NCBI GenBank assembly: GCA_964397655.1
Contig: CAYNKA010000006.1
Coordinates: 62,001-126,000, forward strand
Direction of reading: 5' to 3'
DNA: 64,000 nt
Source: CAYNKA01 sp964397655
Lineage (GTDB): Bacteria; Spirochaetota; Spirochaetia; DTKZ01
The translations under genes were made by a program, and so were the position numbers. The notes below the pieces were generated by a model. That model had not been told where the DNA came from, searched no databases, and worked only from the letters and a program-made list of their open reading frames with translations. This document shows, piece after piece, positions 1 through 8,369 of the stretch. Position 1 is the first letter of the stretch, and each line of letters opens with the position of its first letter.

Positions 1-753
1 TTTTTCCACGGCGCGCTCGATGACGAGGAGCCCCTTGTCCGCGCTCGCCAGGGACGCGTCACCCCAGGCGCCGGAATCGCAGTAGTCGCCGAAACCGCCG
101 TAGGTGTGGAAGGGCCCTCCCGAGGTGATCGTGCGCGGGCCGTGGAAGGCGAGGCCCGGCTTCGGCGCCTCGTTCGCGGCGGAGTCGAGGTCTACGGAGC
201 CCGGCCTGAGGGCCATGACGACGCTCGTGATCGCGTCCCCGCCGTGGCCCTTGGGGGCGACGGCTACCGCGGGGAAAAGCTCGGGCCGCTCGGCGGTGAG
301 CTCGTCGTAGGCGGCGAAGGCGGTCTTCCACCAGTCGACGATGCAGGCGCCGACTCCTTCGAGCCTGAGCGTCCTGCAGGCCGCGTCCGCGGCCCGCACG
401 TTCATGGAGTGGCAGGCGAGGAAGGCTACCCGCTTCGCACCGGTGCCGGCCGAGGCGAGCGACCGGGCGACCGCGAGGCAGAGGTCGCGGAGCGTGTCAG
501 CGGGTACGTGAACCGTGCCGGGCCAGCCCGCGAGTTCGAGGGTGTCGCCGTAGGGGATGGCCGGCGCGGCGAGAAATCCGGAGCGTTCCGCGACGATGCC
601 GGAAACGGCGTCCGCCGCGAACCAGTCCGCGCCGAGGGGGCCGTGTTTGCCCAGGACTTCGACCGAGCCCAGGGGGATGATGACGCCCGGCGAGGACTTT
701 GCGGCCTTCTCGTACTCGGGGCTCGTCATGTCGGCTATGCGGATTTTTTTCAT
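1..753 (-). CDS. Creatininase-family amidohydrolase (3' end outside window)
   Basis: Reading the minus strand from an ATG at 753 gives 251 codons that run off the window start with no stop, so the C-terminus is missing. A Shine-Dalgarno AAAGGAG lies six bases upstream. The N-terminal half matches the creatininase fold: GSVEVLGKHGP supplies Glu32 and His37, GAD gives Asp43, PAIPYGD follows, and ACHSMN (His115) replaces the usual NGHGGN. TSVVMALRPG further on is also typical. Family members are metal-dependent cyclic-amide or formamide hydrolases. It is the last visible gene of the operon starting at 6882, so it probably hydrolyses an amide in the same catabolic route. The substrate cannot be read from sequence; the altered NGHGGN motif argues against true creatininase. 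Confidence 0.8.
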   Translation of the reverse strand, partial: MKKIRIADMTSPEYEKAAKSSPGVIIPLGSVEVLGKHGPLGADWFAADAVSGIVAERSGFLAAPAIPYGDTLELAGWPGTVHVPADTLRDLCLAVARSLASAGTGAKRVAFLACHSMNVRAADAACRTLRLEGVGACIVDWWKTAFAAYDELTAERPELFPAVAVAPKGHGGDAITSVVMALRPGSVDLDSAANEAPKPGLAFHGPRTITSGGPFHTYGGFGDYCDSGAWGDASLASADKGLLVIERAVEK

Positions 754-847
754 GCGTGACTCCTTTTCGACGGGCCGGAGCGCTCGGCGCGCGGGCGGGA
801 CGGCGGCGCCTGCGGCCGGGCTGCGGATTCATGGTCGGCATATCCGG

Positions 848-867
848 GCCCCGCCTTCGGGCGGGGC
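848..867. other. Perfect GC hairpin with TTCG tetraloop
   Basis: GCCCCGCC-TTCG-GGCGGGGC forms an 8-bp stem with a stable UUCG-type loop in the 143-base gap between the oxidoreductase and creatininase genes. There is no T-tract on either strand, so it is more likely an RNA-processing or stability element inside the operon than an intrinsic terminator. Confidence 0.55.
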
Positions 868-896
868 GCCGCTGCCGGCGCGGGCCCGCCGGCGGT

Positions 897-1922
897 TCAT
901 TCGTTCGAGATCGCGACCGGTTTTCCCGTCCGTGCGGACTCCGTGATCGCGAGGGCGATTTCCATGGACCTGCACGCGTCGAGGACGTCAGAGAGGATGG
1001 GCTTTCCGCGCAGGATGTGGTCGGCGAAGTCGTTTATCTCTTCCTTGAACGGATGGTGGCTCACGGAGCCGGAGTTCGGCGTCGGGCAGGGCAGCGTCAT
1101 CCAGTCGCTCTGGTTCGGAAGGAGCACCTTGGAAAAGAGCCGGTTGTCACGGATCGCCCCTTCGGTGCCGAGGAGGTCGATGTTGAACTGATAGGGGAAG
1201 GCGAGGCCGTCGAGGGAGGCCGAGAGCCTGCCCACCGAGCCGTCGCGGAATTTCACGGATGCGGCGTAGGTCGTGGGGTAGTCGAAATCCTCCCGCTTTC
1301 CCGTGGAGTAGGCGAAGACCTCCGCGATCTCTCCCTTGAGGTGCCGGGCGAGGTCGGCGGCGTGGCAGCCTCCCGTGATCATGGCCCCTCCCGCGAATTC
1401 CTTCTTCCTGATCCAGGAGTAGCTCGAGAAGCTCGGCTTGATGCCGTGCCAGTAGTCCATCTCCGCGTAATAGACGTCCCCTATCGCCTTCCCGTCGAGG
1501 AGGTTCCTGAGGTTCGCGACCAAGGGGTGCCATCGCAGGACGAAGCTCACCACCGTCTTCCCCTTCGCCTTGCGCGCCGCGGCGCGGAGGCTCGCGAGCT
1601 CCTCGTAGTCGATCGCCGCGGGCTTTTCCAGGATGAGGTGCTTGCCGGCATCGAGGGCCAGGATCGCCTCCTTCGCGTGGAGGTGGTTCGGCATGCACTC
1701 GGACACGATGTCCACCGCGGGATCGTCGAGCATGTCCTCGTAGCGGTCGTAGACCTTCGCGGCCGGACTCGCCGCCGCCGCGAGGCTTTCCGCGCTCGTG
1801 CGCGACCTGCTCGATACGGCGACGAGCCGGAGCGCCGGGTTCGCGGCGATCGCCTCCAGGTGCTGGCGGGCGACCTGGCCCGCGCCCCGTATTCCCACTC
1901 CGAGCCGGGTTCTGTCGTTCAT
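897..1922 (-). CDS. Gfo/Idh/MocA-family NAD(P)-dependent oxidoreductase
   Basis: The 341-residue protein has the family architecture: an N-terminal Rossmann fold with GIRGAGQVA at residues 10-18, the EKP signature at 99-101 whose lysine contacts substrate and cofactor, and the catalytic GGCHAADLARHL stretch (Asp190, His194) opening the C-terminal sheet domain. Members oxidise or reduce sugars, inositols or related cyclic polyols. The start ATG is preceded by AGGAGG. It lies 26 bases after the ABC ATPase gene and before the creatininase-family gene, in the same transcriptional direction, so it should act on the imported compound or a product of the enolase-type enzyme. The exact substrate is unknown. 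Confidence 0.88.
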   Translation of the reverse strand: MNDRTRLGVGIRGAGQVARQHLEAIAANPALRLVAVSSRSRTSAESLAAAASPAAKVYDRYEDMLDDPAVDIVSECMPNHLHAKEAILALDAGKHLILEKPAAIDYEELASLRAAARKAKGKTVVSFVLRWHPLVANLRNLLDGKAIGDVYYAEMDYWHGIKPSFSSYSWIRKKEFAGGAMITGGCHAADLARHLKGEIAEVFAYSTGKREDFDYPTTYAASVKFRDGSVGRLSASLDGLAFPYQFNIDLLGTEGAIRDNRLFSKVLLPNQSDWMTLPCPTPNSGSVSHHPFKEEINDFADHILRGKPILSDVLDACRSMEIALAITESARTGKPVAISNE

Positions 1923-1948
1923 AGGGAGCCTCCTGTGACGAGAAAGCC

Positions 1949-2713
<765 letters not shown>

Positions 2714-2765
2714 GGAAAGTCCTTTCAAAATAGTATCGCTCAAGCGCGGCCGGCTTTCAAAAGCC

Positions 2766-2792
2766 GGGGACGGAGGCCGGTCCTCCGTCCCC
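2766..2792 (-). terminator. Intra-operon hairpin, attenuating terminator-like
   Basis: GGGGACGGAGG, a five-base loop, then CCTCCGTCCCC gives an 11-bp stem 12 bases after the binding-protein stop. On the minus strand it is followed by CGGCTTTT, a short U-run. Such elements after binding-protein genes usually keep the binding protein more abundant than the ATPase. The stem base GGGGACG/CGTCCCC recurs at 9684 and 15525. Confidence 0.6.
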
Positions 2793-2803
2793 GGAGGACG
2801 GAA

Positions 2804-3859
2804 TCAGAAATTGTACTTGAAGGGCGGGCTCGGCAGGAAGCTCGCGTCGTACGCGTCCTCGGGCGGGAAGTCCATCTTCACGTTCATGTATTTCGCCACG
2901 AGCTCCACGGTTTCCTTCATCCTCGCGGGGTCGATGTAGCCGATGCCGTTGTTCTTGTAGCGCTCGGTCTTGAAGAAGTCCATGACCACCATGAGGTTCG
3001 CCACGTAGTCGTCCTTGTTGATGGGATGGTACTCGGCGAGGATGTCGATGGCCTCTTTCGGGTTCTTGAGGGTGTAGTCCCAGGCTTTGTAGGTGACCTT
3101 GAGGAACTTCTTGAGCATCTCGCCCTTGTTCTTCACCGTGGCGTCGCTCGCTATGTAGGAGTGGGCGTAGGCGTTGAAGCCGTAGTCCGACCACACGAAG
3201 TAGCCGAGCTTGTCCGCCGGGATCGCCTTCTCCATGAAGGGCTTGCCGGTGTAGAGCTCGAAGACCGAATCGGCCTTCTTCGCAGCGAGGGCCGAGACCT
3301 TGGCCGCGGGCTCGATATTGACGAACTTCACGCTGGCGGGGTCCACGCCGATCTGCTTGGCGAAGGCCGGCCACATGACCTTGTGTCCGTCGGTGGCGGG
3401 AACCGCGACGGTCTTGCCCGCGATGTCCTGGGGCTTGGATATCCCGGAGTCCTTCCAGAAGTACATGCAGTTCGGGTGCTTGTCGAAGATGATGCCGATG
3501 ACCTTGACCTTGGCGCCCTTCGCCCGGTTCGTTATGGGAACCGGCGCGTCGGAGATGGCGATGTCGGCCTTGCCCGTGTCCACGACCTGGACGGAGTAGC
3601 CGGAGCCCTGGCCGATGACCACGTCCACGTCGAGGCCCTCTTCCTTGTACCAGCCCTTCTTGAGGGCCACGTAATAGGGGGCGTGGTCGCCGGTGATCTT
3701 CCAGTTGAGCTGGAACGTGACCTTCTCGAGCTGCTTCGGCTGCTCCTTGGCCGCCTGAGGCTGTGCCGGTTTCGCCTCTTCCTTGCTTCCTCCCGCCCAG
3801 ACGGAAACGGAAAGCGTCAGCGCCATGAGGATCGCCAGAGTCGTTCCGATCTTTTTCAT
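2804..3859 (-). CDS. NMT1/THI5-like ABC transporter substrate-binding protein
   Basis: The 351-residue protein begins with a classic signal peptide ending near SVWAGGSKEE, then a low-complexity Ala/Gln/Lys linker. The mature part starts with FQLNWKITGDHAPYYVAL and KKGWYKEEGLDVDV, the opening of NMT1/THI5-like binding proteins, whose relatives bind pyrimidine precursors, taurine, nitrate or aromatic acids. The segment GKADIAISDAPVPI is also typical. It works outside the inner membrane, delivering ligand to the two permeases encoded directly upstream. The ligand cannot be assigned; the companion creatininase, oxidoreductase and enolase-type genes suggest a nitrogen-containing or sugar-acid-like compound. 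Confidence 0.88.
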   Translation of the reverse strand: MKKIGTTLAILMALTLSVSVWAGGSKEEAKPAQPQAAKEQPKQLEKVTFQLNWKITGDHAPYYVALKKGWYKEEGLDVDVVIGQGSGYSVQVVDTGKADIAISDAPVPITNRAKGAKVKVIGIIFDKHPNCMYFWKDSGISKPQDIAGKTVAVPATDGHKVMWPAFAKQIGVDPASVKFVNIEPAAKVSALAAKKADSVFELYTGKPFMEKAIPADKLGYFVWSDYGFNAYAHSYIASDATVKNKGEMLKKFLKVTYKAWDYTLKNPKEAIDILAEYHPINKDDYVANLMVVMDFFKTERYKNNGIGYIDPARMKETVELVAKYMNVKMDFPPEDAYDASFLPSPPFKYNF

Positions 3860-3877
3860 GATTTCCTCCCGTGATTT

Positions 3878-4693
3878 TTATCTGCTCGTCGTTCGAGAGC
3901 TTTGCCACGGCATGAGAAGCCGCTCGAACAACGATACGATTCCGTAGAGAAGGGCGCCGGCCGCCGATACGACGATGAGCGAGGAGAATATGGGCGGCGT
4001 GTCCATGCTGTACTGCGAGTTGATGATGATGTACCCGAGCCCGCGATCCGACGCGATGAATTCGCCGACGATCGCGCCGACTATGCTCATGGTGGAGCAG
4101 ATCTTGAGCCCGGAAAAGATGTAGGGCAGCGAATTGGGTATGCGGATCTTGACGTAGATCTGCAGCTTGCTCGCGTTGAGGTATTTTATCAGATCGAGAA
4201 GATCGTTCTCCACCGCCTCCAGCCCGACCGTCGTGTTGATGACCACCGGAAAGAAGCCGACGAGGAACGCGATGAGCACGTTCGTCGCGAGGCCGTATCC
4301 CATCCAGAGCAGGATGATGGGCGCGATGGCTATGATCGGCAGGCTGTTCACGAAGATGAACAGGGGAAGGACGAAACCTTTTATCGCCTTGGACCATGAA
4401 AGCACCAGGGCGATGAGGATGCCGGCCGCGGCGGTGACGAGGAAGCTGATCGAGAATTCCATGACCGTAGTGCTTATGTGGAGAGCCCAGTTGTAGTTGG
4501 CGTCCGGCTGCGGGAGGAAAAGATGGGACAGAGCGCTCGTCGGGGAGGGCAGGATGAACTCGGGCACCTTGAAAAGCGCCACCGAGACCTCCCAAAGGAG
4601 GAAGAAGCCGAGCACGACGAGGACCGACTGGTAGTTGCGTTTGACGCCACGCCTCACGTCGCGGAGCACGGCCTCGGGCGAGTATTTCTTCAT
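3878..4693 (-). CDS. ABC transporter permease (SsuC/TauC-like), second of two paralogues
   Basis: The 271-residue membrane protein starts at ATG 4693, which overlaps the stop of the preceding permease gene in an ATGA, implying translational coupling. It has about six hydrophobic segments and the BPD_transp_1 cytoplasmic loop with the EAA-type sequence around LEAVENDLLDLIKYLNASKLQ. The IPNSLPYIFSG and GEFIASDRGLGY stretches are shared nearly word for word with the neighbouring permease, so the pair arose by tandem duplication and probably forms a heterodimeric channel. A much longer open frame (to 6775) covers this locus but its first two thirds are read out of frame through the enolase gene. 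Confidence 0.88.
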   Translation of the reverse strand: MKKYSPEAVLRDVRRGVKRNYQSVLVVLGFFLLWEVSVALFKVPEFILPSPTSALSHLFLPQPDANYNWALHISTTVMEFSISFLVTAAAGILIALVLSWSKAIKGFVLPLFIFVNSLPIIAIAPIILLWMGYGLATNVLIAFLVGFFPVVINTTVGLEAVENDLLDLIKYLNASKLQIYVKIRIPNSLPYIFSGLKICSTMSIVGAIVGEFIASDRGLGYIIINSQYSMDTPPIFSSLIVVSAAGALLYGIVSLFERLLMPWQSSRTTSR

Positions 4694-5481
4694 CGCGGTG
4701 CTCCTTCCTCCGCGGGCTTCCACGGCATGATGAGCTTTTCCAGCAGCGAGATGAACGCGAAGAAGAGAAGCCCAAGCACGGAGATGAGGATGAGGCAGGC
4801 GAACATGGTCGGCGTGTCGATGAAGGCCTGCGCGTCCTTCAGGAGGTACCCGAGGCCCCTGTCCGAGGCGATGAACTCGCCGACGATGGCCCCGACGACG
4901 CAGAGGGTCGCGCTGATCTTGAAGCCCGAGAAGATGTAGGGCAGGGAATTCGGTATCCGTATCTTGATGAAGAGCTGGAGCTTCGAGGCGTGGAGATAGC
5001 GGACCAGGTCGAGCAGGTCCTCGTCCACCGCCTCGAGGCCGGTCGCCGTGTTGATCACCACGGGGAAGAAGGCCACCAGCACCGCGATGAGCGTGTTCGG
5101 CAGGAGGCCGTAGCCGAACCAGAGCAGGAAGAGCGGGGCGAGCGCGATCTTCGGGAGCGAGTTGAAGAACACGATGATCGGCGTGATCAGAGTCTTCAGG
5201 AAGGCCGACCAGGTGATGAGGATGGCGATGAGAATGCCCGCCGCCGCGGTGAGGACGAAGCTCAAGGCAATCTCGATGAAGGTCGCCTGGATGTGGACGG
5301 GCCATTGGTACTTCGCGGCGAGTTCGGGCACGACGAGGTGGGAGAAGGTCTCCACGGGGGACGGCAGGATGAACACTTTGATGCCGAAGACCGTCACCAC
5401 GGCCTGCCAGAGTGCGAGAAATACGAGGAACGGAATGACCTTCGCCCCCATGCTCTTCACCGTCTGCAGTTTCCTGTTCAT
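4690..5481 (-). CDS. ABC transporter permease (SsuC/TauC-like), first of two paralogues
   Basis: This 263-residue integral membrane protein has the same layout as its downstream neighbour: an N-terminal membrane span, FILPSPVETF before the second span, the coupling-loop region LEAVDEDLLDLVRYLHASKLQ, IPNSLPYIFSGFKI and GEFIASDRGLGYLL. It starts six bases after the enolase-type gene ends, so the whole set is one transcript. SsuC-type importers normally need only one permease gene (homodimer); two distinct subunits here suggest a specialised heterodimer. Confidence 0.88.
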   Translation of the reverse strand: MNRKLQTVKSMGAKVIPFLVFLALWQAVVTVFGIKVFILPSPVETFSHLVVPELAAKYQWPVHIQATFIEIALSFVLTAAAGILIAILITWSAFLKTLITPIIVFFNSLPKIALAPLFLLWFGYGLLPNTLIAVLVAFFPVVINTATGLEAVDEDLLDLVRYLHASKLQLFIKIRIPNSLPYIFSGFKISATLCVVGAIVGEFIASDRGLGYLLKDAQAFIDTPTMFACLILISVLGLLFFAFISLLEKLIMPWKPAEEGAPR

Positions 5482-5487
5482 GATCGT

Positions 5488-6882
5488 CTACAACCCCTTT
5501 TCCGGTCCGGGGAGCGTCCGCTCGATTTCCGCGACGCGGTAGCCGAATCCCGTCGCTCCCAGGGTGCCGAGGTCGACCCTGCCGTTCCTTCTCGTGTACA
5601 GGCCGGGGTGCACCGCGGCCTCGGGTCCCGACACCTCGGGATAGAACTGCATGGCGTTCGTCTCCACCCCCATGATGGTTCCCGCATGGGCGGCGAGCTG
5701 GACGTGGGGGATCTGGGCGAGCATCGGATTCGTGAGGTCCTGCACCATGATCGTCATGCCGTGGGCCTTCGCCCAGGAGAGGCTGAGGAGCGCCCCGGTC
5801 TGGGTCTTGCAGGTCTTGAGAGCGACCCCGGTCCAGCCGAGGGTCCTGCCGAGGGCGAGGTATCTCCAGTCGTGGGCGCTTTCGTCCATGAAAAGGGGTT
5901 TCCGGGCGCTCACGGAGTGCGCGTCGATCCGGTTCGCCTCGAGGTCGTAGGGGAAGGGCTGCTCGATGTAGAGGACGAGCGCGTAGATCCGGGGCTCCTC
6001 CGCGAGGAGCCTGTCGAGGATGGCGTTCACGTAGGCCGGGTCCCTGACCGTGCAATTGAAATCCGCCGATAGCCATTCGACCCCGGTCTCGAGCGCTATC
6101 CTGCCGACCGCGACGAGCCTGTCGTAGTCCCACTTCGGATCGTCCCCCGTGAGTTTGACCTTGAGGCATTTGAGGCCGTCCCGCGCTATCCAGTCCCGGA
6201 GCAGGACGGGATAGCCGTCGTGCGGCTCCTCTCCCGTGAGGTACGCGGGGTCGAGCAGGTCCTTGCCGCCGACGAGATGCCAGGCGCGGAGGCTTCCGGG
6301 AACCGGGCGCGAGAAGAAGTCCGCGGGATAGCGGCCGGAGAACACCGACCGGTATTCGGACGTGTAATACCGAGTGAGATCGTGGTTCATGTAGTTCTCG
6401 TCGTAGGTTTCGTAGGTGGGGACCCCGTGCGCGTTCCCGTAGGCGTCGTGGAGGGCCAGATCGAAGGGCGAGCAGCAGACGAGTCCCGCGAGATGCGGAA
6501 GCGGGTCCTCCCCCGGGCGCCCCTCGTTGAACCGGTTCACCGCTCCGGGCAGGACCTCGGTCGCGAAAAGATGCCCGATCTCCATGGCGTGCCCGGATTC
6601 CCGGAAATTCCCCCACAGGGTGAGGAGCCTGCGCGTAAAGTCCTTCAGGGCCTCGAGCCTGAGGTCGTAGGGCAGCACGGAGGGCCAGACCCAGGCCACG
6701 CTCAGAGGAGTCTCCCCCCAGCCCTCCGCGATCCCGCCGGTCCCGGTCTCTACCGTGACGCGGACCCTGGCGCAAAGAGCGTGCGTGGTGGTCTCGGGAC
6801 CGAATTTGAGGGGGATACGCGTCTTCGCGGGGATGAAATACAGAGAAACGTCCCGTATGCGGATGTCTTTCTCGGAAGCCAT
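5488..6882 (-). CDS. Enolase-superfamily enzyme (mandelate racemase/muconate lactonizing type)
   Basis: First gene of the minus-strand operon, 464 residues. The barrel shows the superfamily chemistry: KVK (Lys241, Lys243) at the end of strand 2, metal ligands Asp274 in SADFN, Glu307 in YIEQPF and Asp333/Glu334 in FMDESAHDW, and Lys356 in ALKTCKTQTG as opposite-face base. It would abstract the alpha-proton of a carboxylate, giving dehydration, racemisation or cycloisomerisation. It is about 60-90 residues longer than a typical MLE/MR enzyme, with an inserted stretch (about residues 110-230) in and after the capping domain. The start at 6882 lacks a strong ribosome site. Substrate is not predictable; context suggests a sugar acid or aminated acid imported by the adjacent transporter. 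Confidence 0.85.
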   Translation of the reverse strand: MASEKDIRIRDVSLYFIPAKTRIPLKFGPETTTHALCARVRVTVETGTGGIAEGWGETPLSVAWVWPSVLPYDLRLEALKDFTRRLLTLWGNFRESGHAMEIGHLFATEVLPGAVNRFNEGRPGEDPLPHLAGLVCCSPFDLALHDAYGNAHGVPTYETYDENYMNHDLTRYYTSEYRSVFSGRYPADFFSRPVPGSLRAWHLVGGKDLLDPAYLTGEEPHDGYPVLLRDWIARDGLKCLKVKLTGDDPKWDYDRLVAVGRIALETGVEWLSADFNCTVRDPAYVNAILDRLLAEEPRIYALVLYIEQPFPYDLEANRIDAHSVSARKPLFMDESAHDWRYLALGRTLGWTGVALKTCKTQTGALLSLSWAKAHGMTIMVQDLTNPMLAQIPHVQLAAHAGTIMGVETNAMQFYPEVSGPEAAVHPGLYTRRNGRVDLGTLGATGFGYRVAEIERTLPGPEKGL

Positions 6883-6906
6883 GGTTTCATGGTAGCATAG
6901 ATTGCC

Positions 6907-6931
6907 ATTTTGTCAAGTATATGGACAAAAT
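6907..6931. promoter_or_regulatory. Predicted ROK-regulator operator (perfect inverted repeat)
   Basis: ATTTTGTC-N9-GACAAAAT is a perfect 8+8 bp inverted repeat in the 92-base divergent gap between the enolase operon and the ROK regulator. Its centre covers the -10 box (TATACT, 6921-6916) of a minus-strand promoter whose -35 would be CTGGCA at 6943-6938, 16 bases away, so bound repressor would block the operon. It also overlaps the ATG at 6921, which argues that the regulator starts at 6975 instead. Confidence 0.75.
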
Positions 6932-6974
6932 AATGATTGCCAGGAGGCCGGGGCCGTGGTATGGTGGGATCTGC

Positions 6975-8231
6975 ATGAGTTCCCCGAATCGAAGATCCGA
7001 CAGCCTGGAATGGAAGACCGCTCGAGACGTTCTCACGTGCATCGAGAAGACCGAGGACTCTTCGCGTGCCGGGATCGCGAAGGCTCTGGGCCTCAGCAGG
7101 ACTACGGTGTCGACTATCGTGGGGAAATTCATCCGTGCCGGCCTCGTCGAGGAGCGCAGGGGCGGGGCGAACGGCCGGGGGCGACCGGGAAGTCCGCTCT
7201 CGCTTACCCAGGACGTCTGGTTCGCCCTCGGGGCGGAATTCCACTCCCGGCAATGGGTGTTCGCGGTCACGGATCTGTCCGGAAGGATCGTCCGCACCCG
7301 CAGGGTGCCCCTCGAGGATGCGACGCCCGAGGATTTCCTGGACAAGCTGATCGTCGGGCTCCGCTGCATGACGAGGTCGGCACCGAAACGCCTCCTCTCC
7401 GCGGTCGGAATCGGGGCGCCGGGGCTGGTGGACTGCGAGACCGGCACGATCATTCGGGCCGACGACCTGGGCTGGCGGAACGTTCCGGTGAGGGAGAGGG
7501 TCGAGGCCAGACTCGGCATCGAGGCCTCGGTGCTCAACAGGAACCGCGCCAGCGGTCTCGCCGAGGCCCGGTTCGGAGCCGGCCGCGGCGTGCACGACTT
7601 CGTGTACATCGGGATCGGCACGGGAATCAGCGCGGCCATCGTCGCCGACGGAGTCCTCGTGCACGGAGCGAACTACGGAGCGGGCGAAATCGGACACGTC
7701 ATCCTCGATCCCGCGGGCCCGCTCTGCGGATGCGGAAAGCACGGCTGCCTCCACGCGCTCGCATCGGGAAGCGCCATGGTCAGGATCGCGTGCGGCGTCA
7801 TCGATGGCCGCCCGGATGACGTGCCGAAAATTTCCGCGGCGAAGGCCCGGGCCTTGCGGGAAGCGACCCGCCTCGGCGAGATTCGCGCCTCGGGAAACGC
7901 CCTCTCGGGTGAGGTCATCTGCGCCGAGGCGGCTAAGGGCGACCCCCTCGCCGTGTTCTGCGTGGAGGAGGCCGCCCGGCATCTCGGCATCGCCGTCGCG
8001 AACCTCGTCACCACCTTCAATCCGGACAAGATAGTTCTCGGAGGTCCCGTCGGGAACCTCGGCGAGCCCCTTCTCGGCTCCGTCCGCCGGGAAGCCGGCA
8101 AATGGGCCATGGAGCACTCCTTTTCCGCCCTGTGCATAGAGGCGGGAATCCTGGGCGAGTACACGGGAGCGCTCGGTGCGGCCTGTCTCGTCCTGGACCG
8201 GAAACTCGAACTCCTTTCGATTTCGGATTGA
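6975..8231 (+). CDS. ROK-family transcriptional regulator
   Basis: From ATG 6975 the protein has 418 residues: an N-terminal winged helix (GIAKALGLSRTTVSTIVGKF) followed by a sugar-kinase-like ROK domain with VGIGAPGLVDCETG, a glycine-rich GIGTGISAAIV phosphate loop, and the zinc-binding cluster CGCGKHGCLHALASG preceded by GEIGHV. This is the NagC/XylR repressor layout rather than a sugar kinase. The in-frame ATG at 6921 lies inside the operator and would add 18 residues. Divergent orientation and the shared operator indicate that it represses the enolase-ABC operon, and probably itself, until a sugar-like inducer binds. The ugp operon follows 138 bases downstream, but with its own promoter. 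Confidence 0.92.
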   Translation: MSSPNRRSDSLEWKTARDVLTCIEKTEDSSRAGIAKALGLSRTTVSTIVGKFIRAGLVEERRGGANGRGRPGSPLSLTQDVWFALGAEFHSRQWVFAVTDLSGRIVRTRRVPLEDATPEDFLDKLIVGLRCMTRSAPKRLLSAVGIGAPGLVDCETGTIIRADDLGWRNVPVRERVEARLGIEASVLNRNRASGLAEARFGAGRGVHDFVYIGIGTGISAAIVADGVLVHGANYGAGEIGHVILDPAGPLCGCGKHGCLHALASGSAMVRIACGVIDGRPDDVPKISAAKARALREATRLGEIRASGNALSGEVICAEAAKGDPLAVFCVEEAARHLGIAVANLVTTFNPDKIVLGGPVGNLGEPLLGSVRREAGKWAMEHSFSALCIEAGILGEYTGALGAACLVLDRKLELLSISD

Positions 8232-8306
8232 GGCGCTCCGGTATTTAACGAAAAACTCGCATTTTTCTCATCGCCCGAAAACGTTTGCAGAAATTCAATA
8301 ATCTTG

Positions 8307-8335
8307 TTGCGCAGTTTCACGACCGGTCGTACAAT
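8307..8335 (+). promoter_or_regulatory. ugp operon promoter with palindromic operator candidates
   Basis: TTGCGC-N17-TACAAT gives a good sigma-70-type promoter ending 34 bases before ugpB. The spacer contains a perfect palindrome CGACCGGTCG (8320-8329), and AAACGTTT (8279-8286), a LacI/GalR-like half-operator core, lies just upstream. Either could bind a repressor; no regulator gene is specifically linked except the upstream ROK gene, whose operator looks different. Confidence 0.6.
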
Positions 8336-8369
8336 GAAGGTATCCAACGAATGAGACCAAGGAGGAAGT

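Noticed and set aside
3878..6775. A 965-codon open frame on the minus strand
   Set aside because: Only its last 271 codons are a permease; the remainder is an Arg/Pro/Gly-rich frame shadow of the enolase and first permease genes, as is common at this GC content. Similar shadows at 2126-3874, 11518-14523, 23302-25236, 25742-27772, 31927-33834 and 43141-45126 were dropped for the same reason.
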